From Peptoniphilus sp. (GTDB lineage: Bacteria > Bacillota > Clostridia > Tissierellales > Peptoniphilaceae), in NCBI GenBank assembly GCA_029983555.1, contig JASBZH010000019.1, positions 1 through 23,730 on the forward strand: a stretch of DNA of 23,730 bases, read 5' to 3'. Numbering within the stretch: position 1 is the first letter of the stretch; each line of letters begins with the position of its first letter. Below the pieces are notes generated by a model. It was not told the origin of the DNA. It made no database searches and saw nothing but the letters and a program-made list of their open reading frames with translations. This document shows, piece after piece, positions 1 through 6,592 of the stretch. Both the position numbers and the translations under genes were made by a program.

Positions 1-502
1 TTGCATGACTCTTTTTTTATTTTATGTGGCTAAGTTAATTTTACAATCTTCCAATATTTTATTTATTACTTTTTATTATTTTTATTTTTCTCTGATTAAA
101 CTGTTTCCCCTTAACCTAAGATTCTCCTGTTCGCTATCGCTCGCTCAGAATGACGGGGGTTTGAGTTTTATATTTTTTTGATTTTGCCATTTGCCCAAAA
201 CCTTAGATTCTTTTGTTCACTAGCGAGTACTCAGAATGACGAGGTTTTGTTTTTTTGCAAGGTTGTGACTTTGTATGATATTTTAGTTATTTTACTTATA
301 ATTTTTATTTTTTCTTTTTTAATTATACTTTTTCTCCTAAGCCTTAGATTCTTCAACTCGCTTTCGCTCGCTCAGAATGACGGAGTTTAGATTTTTATAC
401 TTTTTATGCCATTTTTCCAAAACCGAGATTGTCCTGTTCACCATGACTTTCTCTAAATAACTGGGTATAATTTTATTCCAAAGTAATACATTTAATTAAA
501 TC
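1..502. other. Intergenic region without a gene, downstream of glpK
   Basis: This stretch is AT-rich and contains only the REP-like repeats described at 115-450. A 70-codon open frame across 178-390 runs through two repeat copies, has no convincing ribosome binding site and encodes a hydrophobic, biased peptide, so I do not call it a gene. I see no clear T-tailed hairpin just past the glpK stop codon. Confidence 0.6.
115..450. repeat. REP-like dispersed repeat cluster (three copies plus a remnant)
   Basis: Three related copies lie at about 115-160, 201-248 and 342-386. Each begins CTTAGATTCT or CTAAGATTCT and ends CTCAGAATGACG. Between these ends is a variable piece, which is rich in CGCTCG units in the first and third copies. 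A decayed fourth copy lies at about 419-450. ATTCT near the start pairs with AGAAT near the end, so each copy can fold back. Two copies also share an upstream stretch reading GCCATTT followed by CCAAAACC. Short intergenic elements of this type (GTCATTCTGAGCG...AGAATC when read on the other strand) are scattered in many bacterial genomes and resemble REP/BIME units. No REP-associated transposase is present here. Spacing is irregular, so this is not a CRISPR array. Confidence 0.65.
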
Positions 503-1993
503 TTATTTTGCCCAATGCATTGAGTACTTCACGGCTTCATGCCAGCGATCTAGTTTCTTTTTTCGTTCTTCTTCTGTTATTTTAGGCAAAAATTCTTTAT
601 CTATCTGCATATTTTCTTTAATTTCTTCAAAGCTATCCCAAAATCCAACGGCAAGTCCCGCCATGTAACAAGCTCCCTGGGCTGTAAGTTCTACTATTTT
701 TGGTCTTAGGACTTTGGTGTCAATCATATCGGCTAAAAATCCCATGCAGAAATCATTTTTACTCATTCCTCCATCTACTTTTAGCGATTTTATTTTAAAT
801 CCAAGGTCCTTTTCCATTGCCTCTATTACATCTGTAGATAGATAACATATTGATTCTAATGTCGCTCTTACTATGTGATATTTATTTACTGACCCACTTA
901 TTCCAACTATAGTTCCTCTAGCGTTTTGATCCCAATAAGGAGCTCCCAGTCCTGTAAATGCTGGTATAAAGTAGCAGTCGTTGGTGTCATCTACTTTTGT
1001 CGCCATGTATTCTGAATCGTCTGCCTGGTCGATTATTCTAAGGTTATCTCGCAAGAAATTGATGCAAGAACCTGCTTCAAATATTGATCCCTCGAGCGCA
1101 TAAGTTATTTTTCCATCTATTGCCCAAGCAATTGTTGATACTAGTCCTGATTTAGAATCTACTATTTCATCTCCGGTGTTCATAAGTAAGAATGCTCCAG
1201 TTCCAAAAGTAGATTTTGCCATTGACTTTTCAAATGATCCTGTACCAAATAGTGATGACTGCTGATCTCCTATTGCTGCAGCTATTTCTATTTCGCATCC
1301 AAGATATTTTGATTTTGATTTTCCATAAACTTCCGATGAATTTCTAATTTCTGGCAGCATGCTCTTAGGTATGTCAAAAATTTCTAATAGTTCATCGTCC
1401 CAGTCTAGCGTATGGATGTTAAATAACATGGTTCTTGAGGCGTTTGTGTAGTCTGTTATGTTAATTTTTCCATCAGTCAAGTTATATATTATATATGTCT
1501 CGACAGTTCCAAATAAAAGTTCTCCTCGCTCAGCCATTTCACGCGCGCCTTCTACATTGTCAAGTATCCACTTTATTTTTGTGGCAGAAAAATATGGATC
1601 TATTACAAGCCCAGTCTTCTCTTTAATTTTTTCTTCCAATCCTCTTTTTCTAAGTTCTTCACAATATGGCGCTGTCCTCTTGCACTGCCAAACTATTGCG
1701 TTATAAATTGGCTCTTTTGTCTTTTTGTTCCAAACAATTGTCGTTTCTCTTTGATTTGTAATTCCAATTGCCGCTATTTCTGTTGGGTCGATGTTTACTT
1801 TACTCATGGCCTCTACTGCTGTTCCAAGTTGTTTTGACCACAAGTCTTCGGGGTCCTGTTCTACATAGCCTGGCTTTGGAAAGAATTTTAATAATTCTTT
1901 TTGCGCTGAGGATACTGGATTTCCTTTTTTGTCAAATATTATAGTCCTAGCAGATGTTGTTCCTGCGTCAAAGGACATTATGTACTTTTTCAT
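503..1993 (-). CDS. glpK: Glycerol kinase
   Basis: ATP-dependent phosphorylation of glycerol to sn-glycerol 3-phosphate in the cytoplasm, the entry step of glycerol use. The 496-residue length is standard for this FGGY-family enzyme. Residues 9-16 (DAGTTSAR) form the N-terminal phosphate-binding loop. NQRE at 80-83 and W103 belong to the glycerol pocket, and GDQQ at 242-245 holds the catalytic-base region. An FGTGAF stretch follows in the second ATPase half. In Bacillus and Enterococcus GlpK a histidine in a YHFYG-type loop before GDQQ is phosphorylated by HPr. Counting back from GDQQ, that position is K229 here, so activation by the sugar phosphotransferase system looks absent. The gene stands alone, with no glpF or glpD beside it, and its start lies only about 20 bases beyond the hairpin at 2013-2037. 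GGTG precedes the ATG. Confidence 0.96.
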   Translation of the reverse strand: MKKYIMSFDAGTTSARTIIFDKKGNPVSSAQKELLKFFPKPGYVEQDPEDLWSKQLGTAVEAMSKVNIDPTEIAAIGITNQRETTIVWNKKTKEPIYNAIVWQCKRTAPYCEELRKRGLEEKIKEKTGLVIDPYFSATKIKWILDNVEGAREMAERGELLFGTVETYIIYNLTDGKINITDYTNASRTMLFNIHTLDWDDELLEIFDIPKSMLPEIRNSSEVYGKSKSKYLGCEIEIAAAIGDQQSSLFGTGSFEKSMAKSTFGTGAFLLMNTGDEIVDSKSGLVSTIAWAIDGKITYALEGSIFEAGSCINFLRDNLRIIDQADDSEYMATKVDDTNDCYFIPAFTGLGAPYWDQNARGTIVGISGSVNKYHIVRATLESICYLSTDVIEAMEKDLGFKIKSLKVDGGMSKNDFCMGFLADMIDTKVLRPKIVELTAQGACYMAGLAVGFWDSFEEIKENMQIDKEFLPKITEEERKKKLDRWHEAVKYSMHWAK

Positions 1994-2012
1994 TTTTCAC
2001 CAACTTTATATT

Positions 2013-2037
2013 AAAAAGGTCTGTAAATCTACAGACC
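2013..2037 (-). terminator. Rho-independent terminator between the sigma-factor run and glpK
   Basis: A perfect inverted repeat (GGTCTGTA, AA/TT-type loop, TACAGACC) occupies 2018-2037. Read leftwards it is followed by five T residues (the A run at 2013-2017). It would end the long leftward transcript after the PsiE-like gene. Only 19 bases separate the T run from the glpK ATG, so glpK must either depend on readthrough or be controlled by conditional termination here. Confidence 0.8.
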
Positions 2038-2048
2038 CAATCTAATTT

Positions 2049-2687
2049 TTAATTGTCATCAATTCTCTCAATGGAGATAGTTTCTATTACACCAGAATTC
2101 GCCTTAAGTATTTGGAATAGATATTTTCCATCATCTACAAATACTCCAATATCTGGCTCTTCTTGTGATTGTTCAAGTAAATTAAATACATAGCCACCGA
2201 TACTTGTAAATTTTTTACTGTCAATGTCAAATCCATATTTTGCATTTAGCTTTCTTATAGGAGTTGAGGCGGCAAACTCGGTTACTCCCTCGATTGCTCC
2301 ATTTTCCATTACTCCTGTAACTAAATATTTTCTAACAGCAAATAATATAGCAATTGCAATTACGGCTATTAAAAGATCTATCATTGTATCTGAATAAACT
2401 AACATCTTTCTCGAAATTACAAGTAAAATTAAATGAATTATATTTGTGTCTGTATGTGCAATCATGAGTACTACAAATTCAATTGCAATTACAAGTAAAA
2501 GTACATGAGAAAGAAATTTTTGAAATATTTCATAAGAAACTATTTCATCACTTTGAATTATTCCTACATAGTATTTCAAAATGTCTGGCACTGCAAAGAT
2601 TACGCCTGCAATGAGCATTATTGAAACTATTATTTCAAATATATTCACAATTCTTATAAGTGAAACTAAGTATTTTTTTCTATTCAT
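2049..2687 (-). CDS. PsiE-like membrane protein with C-terminal CorC/HlyC-type domain
   Basis: A 212-residue protein with two parts. The N-terminal 120 residues contain about four hydrophobic helices (roughly 15-33, 58-77, 82-93, 102-119). The last of these, with the preceding SRKMLVYSDTMIDLL, resembles the phosphate-starvation-inducible PsiE family. Residues about 150-208 are soluble and include a TSIGGYVFNLL segment followed by short strands, as in the CorC_HlyC transporter-associated domain found at the end of some ion transporters and hemolysin-like proteins. Its biochemical role is not known to me. The ATG overlaps the TAA of the sigma factor gene by one base (TAATG), indicating translational coupling, and it is the last gene before the terminator. 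Membership of the sigma operon suggests a membrane sensor or an effector of the response, but that is inference. Confidence 0.7.
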   Translation of the reverse strand: MNRKKYLVSLIRIVNIFEIIVSIMLIAGVIFAVPDILKYYVGIIQSDEIVSYEIFQKFLSHVLLLVIAIEFVVLMIAHTDTNIIHLILLVISRKMLVYSDTMIDLLIAVIAIAILFAVRKYLVTGVMENGAIEGVTEFAASTPIRKLNAKYGFDIDSKKFTSIGGYVFNLLEQSQEEPDIGVFVDDGKYLFQILKANSGVIETISIERIDDN

Positions 2688-3472
2688 TATAACTCCATGC
2701 CTTTACTTATTTCTTCTTTCATCTTTGCCAAAATTTTTTTCTCCATTCTAGACACAGTCATTTGAGATATATTTAATTCTTTGGCAATTGAAACTTGAGT
2801 TTTTTTGTTGAAATATCTGTCGATTAGTATTTTCTTTTCTACATCGTCAAGATTTTTCATAGCTCTTTTGAAAAAGTCATTGGACTCTATTTTGTCAAAA
2901 TAGTCTTCATCTTCGCCTATTAAATCTGCTAGGCTAAATTCATTTTCGCTGCCACTTTCATAGGTAACATCAAGTGACTGAGGAGTGTAGACTTTGCTTG
3001 CTTCCATCGCTTCCATTATTTCTTCTGGTGTGGAGTTTAAAAATTCTGCAATGTCGTCGATGGTAGGAGTTTTTTGATATTTTTGAGAAAGTGTAGTTGT
3101 TGCATTTGCAATTTTTTTAGAGAGTTCTTGAATTCTTCTTGGAACTCTAATTGTCCAACCATTATCTCTAAAATATTTTTTGATCTCACCTATTATTGTA
3201 GGTGTAGCAAAAGACGAAAATTCAAATCCCTTAGTTGGATCAAATCTTTCGATTGCATATATTAATCCAATTGATGCGATTTGATATATATCGTCAAAAT
3301 CTATTCCCCTATTTGTGTATTTTTTGGACAGAATCTCCGCAATATAGAGATGTTCTTCAATCAATATATCGCGAATTTCAATGTCTCTATTTTTGTAGTA
3401 TTCTTCAAAAAGTTCTTTTCTCTCTTCTTTTGTAAGTCTTCTATCTAAATCATTGTATTCTTTTAAATTCAT
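2687..3472 (-). CDS. RNA polymerase sigma factor, SigB/SigF/SigG family
   Basis: A 261-residue group 3 sigma factor that redirects RNA polymerase to alternative promoters. Region 2 (about 37-107) carries DFDDIYQIASIGLIYAIERFDP and FSSFATPTIIGEIKKYFRD, followed directly by the RVPRRIQEL segment of region 3 that marks this family. Region 4 (about 212-255) has a helix-turn-helix, SIAKELNISQMTVSRMEKK. The order anti-anti-sigma, anti-sigma, sigma matches both rsbV-rsbW-sigB and spoIIAA-spoIIAB-sigF. No sporulation gene is nearby and the downstream gene is not spoVA, so a stress-type SigB-like role is more likely than a forespore role. The start is preceded by AGGTTTAAT and sits seven bases after the anti-sigma stop. 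The regulon cannot be read from this window. Confidence 0.9.
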   Translation of the reverse strand: MNLKEYNDLDRRLTKEERKELFEEYYKNRDIEIRDILIEEHLYIAEILSKKYTNRGIDFDDIYQIASIGLIYAIERFDPTKGFEFSSFATPTIIGEIKKYFRDNGWTIRVPRRIQELSKKIANATTTLSQKYQKTPTIDDIAEFLNSTPEEIMEAMEASKVYTPQSLDVTYESGSENEFSLADLIGEDEDYFDKIESNDFFKRAMKNLDDVEKKILIDRYFNKKTQVSIAKELNISQMTVSRMEKKILAKMKEEISKGMEL

Positions 3473-3479
3473 ATTAAAC

Positions 3480-3827
3480 CTAAAGTTCTTTTTCTAGTAC
3501 TAAAGTGTCTTCTTCAAAATAACTTTTGTCTATTAGATAGTCTATTATAGTCTTTGCAAGAGAGAGTTTTTCACAAGAATTTAGTTTTTCTTCTGAAATT
3601 TGTGAAACTTTTATTTTTAAAGATTTTTCTTCGATTTCAAATACAACTTTTATTTCGTCAGATTCTTTTAAATTTAGGCAAATATTTAAAGACTCAGTAA
3701 GAGCCATCTTTGTATCTTCAATTTCCTCGATATTTCTATTTAAAGTATTTAAAATGCCTGTAGCCATGAGCCTTGCTGTAGAAAAGTATAGGGCATCATT
3801 TGGTAATTTAAATTCTAATACATCCAT
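3480..3827 (-). CDS. Reduced RsbW/SpoIIAB-like anti-sigma factor, kinase motifs degenerate
   Basis: A 115-residue protein that aligns along its length with RsbW/SpoIIAB serine kinases, which are normally about 140-160 residues. The N-terminal strand (LEFKLP), the EIEDTKMALTESLN helix (34-48) and the strand KVVFEIEEKSLKIKVSQI (60-77) match in order. Two key parts do not. The N-box asparagine that binds magnesium-ATP in RsbW (EACTNAV) falls at I49 here (ESLNICL). The D-G-x-G motif and the glycine-rich ATP lid are missing, with only about 12 residues between the central strand and the last helix. The fold and the sigma/antagonist-binding surface may remain, while ATP binding and phosphorylation of the antagonist look lost. 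Position between the STAS gene and the sigma gene supports the identification. It has a one-base gap from the gene before it. Confidence 0.75.
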   Translation of the reverse strand: MDVLEFKLPNDALYFSTARLMATGILNTLNRNIEEIEDTKMALTESLNICLNLKESDEIKVVFEIEEKSLKIKVSQISEEKLNSCEKLSLAKTIIDYLIDKSYFEEDTLVLEKEL

Positions 3828-3828
3828 A

Positions 3829-4140
3829 TTAACCTCTTATTTCAAACATCTCGTCTAGTTGAGTTATTTTAAATAATTTCATTATAGAATTACTTAAATT
3901 TTCAATAACTATTTTGTGACCATTGTCTTTAATATTTTTTAGTATAAACATCAAAGATCCAAGTCCTGTAGAGTCTAGATATTTTAAATCCTTGCAATCA
4001 AAGAGTATATCTTTTTTGTCCTTATTGTAGAGTTTAAGTGCCTTTTCTTTAAAAGCATTGGTGTTATAAACATCGAGCTCTCCAATTGGATACAAAATTA
4101 AAAAATCTTCACTGTCTTTTGTTTCAAGTCTAAAATCCAT
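3829..4140 (-). CDS. STAS-domain anti-anti-sigma factor (RsbV/SpoIIAA-like)
   Basis: A 103-residue single STAS-domain protein. In RsbV/SpoIIAA systems the unphosphorylated form binds the anti-sigma factor and frees the sigma factor. The phosphoacceptor motif DSTGLG is intact with Ser57, as in RsbV. I chose the ATG at 4138-4140 because a perfect AGGAGG lies at 4147-4152, six bases upstream. An earlier in-frame ATG at 4158 lies inside gyrA and would add six residues (MTRRNY) without a good binding site. The gene follows the gyrA stop by ten bases, and its ribosome binding site overlaps that stop codon. With a kinase-degenerate partner next door, whether Ser57 is phosphorylated, and by what, is open. 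Confidence 0.9.
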   Translation of the reverse strand: MDFRLETKDSEDFLILYPIGELDVYNTNAFKEKALKLYNKDKKDILFDCKDLKYLDSTGLGSLMFILKNIKDNGHKIVIENLSNSIMKLFKITQLDEMFEIRG

Positions 4141-4146
4141 GTAATT

Positions 4147-4152
4147 CCTCCT
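4147..4152 (-). promoter_or_regulatory. Ribosome binding site that decides the STAS-gene start
   Basis: AGGAGG read leftwards, six bases before the ATG at 4138-4140. It overlaps the gyrA TAG stop (4151-4153), which suggests the sigma module is translated from the gyrase transcript by coupled termination and re-initiation. Confidence 0.8.
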
Positions 4153-6580
4153 AGTCACCTATATATTTTGCAACAGAAACAACCCTTGAATCTTTTAAAT
4201 TCATAAGCTTAACGCCACTTGTGTTTCTTCCTTGCAATGAAATATCATCGGTTACAATCCTAATAATTATACCGGAGTCGGCGATAATCATGACGTCGTC
4301 TTCTTTGTCTAATACACTTGCTGCTGCAACTTTACCAGTTTTATTTGTAACTTTATATGTTAAAATTCCCTTTCCTGCTCTATTTTGAGCTCTGTATTTT
4401 GAAAGGTCTGTAACTTTACCAAATCCATTTTCTGAAACTACGAGCAAGTAGTTGTGATTATCCACTATGTCTGATGAAACTAATTCGTCATCCTCGTCAA
4501 GCTCTATTGCCTTAACTCCCATAGTGTTTCTTCCACTCTTTCTAACCTGCTCTTCATTAAATCTAATGGACATTCCCTTTTCAGATACAAGTATTATCTC
4601 TTCGTCGTTACGAGTTAAGTGTACTCCTATTAATTTATCGCCTTCATTTAGGTTTATAGCTATTATACCTGATTTTCTTATATTTTTATATTCTTTTGCC
4701 AAAGTTCTCTTAATTAGACCGTCTTTTGTCACCATTACAAAATTCATATTTGGATCATATTTCTCAACAGGTATTATTGATGTTACAGTCTCATCTGGCT
4801 CAAGTTGCAACAAGTTTACTATTGCAGTTCCCCTTGAAGTCCTTGAGTCCTTTGGTATTTCATAGGCATTTAGCCTAAATACATTTCCAAGATTTGTAAA
4901 GAATAAAATTATGTCGTGAGTCGATGTGACAAAAAGTTCTTTTACAAAGTCATCTTCACGCATATTTCCAGAAGAAATTCCCCTGCCACCGCGTTTTTGT
5001 GGCTTGTATGTTCCTTCGCTCATTCTCTTTATATATCCAAATTGTGTTAGAGTTATAACTACGTCTTCTTTTTTGATTATGTCGCGCATCTCAATTTCTG
5101 AAGCACTCGGTGCTATAACTGTTCTCCTTAGATCTCCATATTTTTCCTTAATTTCAAGAAGCTCATCTTTTATTAATTTCATCAAGACGTCGTTATTTTC
5201 AAGAATTTCTCTAAATCTCTTTATATCTTCTTTGAGTTTTTCGTATTCAGCTTCAAGCTTAGTTCTTTCTAGTCCTGTAAGTCTTCTAATTCTCATGTCT
5301 AGAATTGCCTGAGACTGAACATCAGTTAAGTCAAATTCGTCTTTAAATTTAGCTTTAACTTCGTCATCATCTTCAGAATTTCTAACTATTTGAATAATTC
5401 TATCAATGTTATCAAGTGCAATAAATAGACCCTCAACTATGTGAGCTCTATTTTCTGCCTTGTCTAAATCAAATTTTGTCCTTCTAGTTACTACTTCGAC
5501 TTGATGATCGACATAGTGTCTTATAAGTTCTTTTAGATTTAAAATTTCAGGTTTTCCATTTACAAGTGCAAGATTTATTATTCCAAATGTGATTTGCATT
5601 TGAGTATTTCTGTAGAGTTTATTTAAAACTACATTTGCATTTGCATCTCTTTTTAAATCTATTACGATTTTTATACCATTTCTATTTGAAGAGTCATTTA
5701 TATTTGAAATACCTTCAATTACTTTATTTTTTGCAAGCTCTGCAATTTTAATTATCAAATTTGATTTATTAACTTGGTAAGGAAGTTCTGTAACTACAAT
5801 TCTCTGTCTCTTATTAGTTACATTTTCTATTTCTGCAACTGCTCTTACAGTCACCTTTCCCCTGCCAGTTTTATATGCCTTTTTAATTCCATCAGTGCCC
5901 ATAATTTGAGCTCCTGTTGGAAAGTCAGGTCCTTTTATTATTTCATTTAATTCATCTATTGTAATGTCGTCGTTATCGATGTATGCGATTATCCCGTCTA
6001 TTGACTCATTCATGTTGTGAGGAGCCATATTAGTCGCCATACCTACGGCAATACCGCTAGATCCATTTACCAATAAATTTGGAAATCTTGATGGAAGTAT
6101 AACTGGTTCCATCTCGTTTTCATCAAAGTTTGGCTGAAAGTCAACTGTATCTTTATTGATATCTCTAAGCATCTCTTCAGCAAGCCTTGTCATTTTAACT
6201 TCTGTATAACGCATTGCCGCTGCGTCGTCACCGTCGATATTACCAAAGTTACCTTGACCATCTACCAAAGGATATCTCGTGTTAAAATCCTGTGCAAGCC
6301 TTACTGTTGCTTCATATATTGAAGAGTCGCCATGTGGATGAAATTTACCCATTACATCGCCGACTAGTCTTGCAGATTTTCTGTATCCTCCGCCTGGTGA
6401 AAGTCCAAGTCCTTGCATACCATATAAAATTCTTCTGTGTACAGGTTTTAAACCGTCGCGCACATCGGGAAGAGCTCTGGCAACTATTACGGACATAGAA
6501 TAGTCAAGATAAGAGGACCTCATCTTGTTATTTATATCTACGTTTAAGATTCCCGATTCTAAAAATTTATCTTCGCTCAT
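4151..6580 (-). CDS. gyrA: DNA gyrase subunit A
   Basis: The breakage-reunion subunit of DNA gyrase, which introduces negative supercoils as a GyrA2GyrB2 complex. The protein has 809 residues, a normal length. The catalytic tyrosine is Y125 in AAMRYTEVKM. The quinolone-resistance region reads HPHGDSSIYE (81-90), with S86 and E90 at the two main resistance positions; this is the usual susceptible Gram-positive state. The GyrA box that wraps DNA appears as QKRGGRG, a slight variant of QRRGGKG, ahead of the six-bladed C-terminal beta-pinwheel. The gene starts 12 bases after the gyrB stop. No promoter is evident between them, so the two are co-transcribed. Confidence 0.97.
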   Translation of the reverse strand: MSEDKFLESGILNVDINNKMRSSYLDYSMSVIVARALPDVRDGLKPVHRRILYGMQGLGLSPGGGYRKSARLVGDVMGKFHPHGDSSIYEATVRLAQDFNTRYPLVDGQGNFGNIDGDDAAAMRYTEVKMTRLAEEMLRDINKDTVDFQPNFDENEMEPVILPSRFPNLLVNGSSGIAVGMATNMAPHNMNESIDGIIAYIDNDDITIDELNEIIKGPDFPTGAQIMGTDGIKKAYKTGRGKVTVRAVAEIENVTNKRQRIVVTELPYQVNKSNLIIKIAELAKNKVIEGISNINDSSNRNGIKIVIDLKRDANANVVLNKLYRNTQMQITFGIINLALVNGKPEILNLKELIRHYVDHQVEVVTRRTKFDLDKAENRAHIVEGLFIALDNIDRIIQIVRNSEDDDEVKAKFKDEFDLTDVQSQAILDMRIRRLTGLERTKLEAEYEKLKEDIKRFREILENNDVLMKLIKDELLEIKEKYGDLRRTVIAPSASEIEMRDIIKKEDVVITLTQFGYIKRMSEGTYKPQKRGGRGISSGNMREDDFVKELFVTSTHDIILFFTNLGNVFRLNAYEIPKDSRTSRGTAIVNLLQLEPDETVTSIIPVEKYDPNMNFVMVTKDGLIKRTLAKEYKNIRKSGIIAINLNEGDKLIGVHLTRNDEEIILVSEKGMSIRFNEEQVRKSGRNTMGVKAIELDEDDELVSSDIVDNHNYLLVVSENGFGKVTDLSKYRAQNRAGKGILTYKVTNKTGKVAAASVLDKEDDVMIIADSGIIIRIVTDDISLQGRNTSGVKLMNLKDSRVVSVAKYIGD

Positions 6581-6592
6581 AAGAAACCCCCA

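Noticed and set aside
178..390. A 70-codon rightward open frame in the left intergenic region
   Set aside because: It runs through two REP-like repeat copies, encodes a low-complexity hydrophobic peptide and lacks a convincing ribosome binding site.
115..450. CRISPR array
   Set aside because: Copies differ in the middle, spacing is irregular, repeats fold on ATTCT/AGAAT ends, and no cas genes are present.
2687..4140. Sporulation spoIIAA-spoIIAB-sigF operon
   Set aside because: Gene order fits, but the anti-sigma protein is reduced, spoVA genes are absent downstream, and no other sporulation gene is in the window. SigB-type regulation is the safer reading.
6311..6340. Quinolone-resistance substitution in GyrA
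   Set aside because: S86 and E90 are the ordinary susceptible residues in Gram-positive GyrA.
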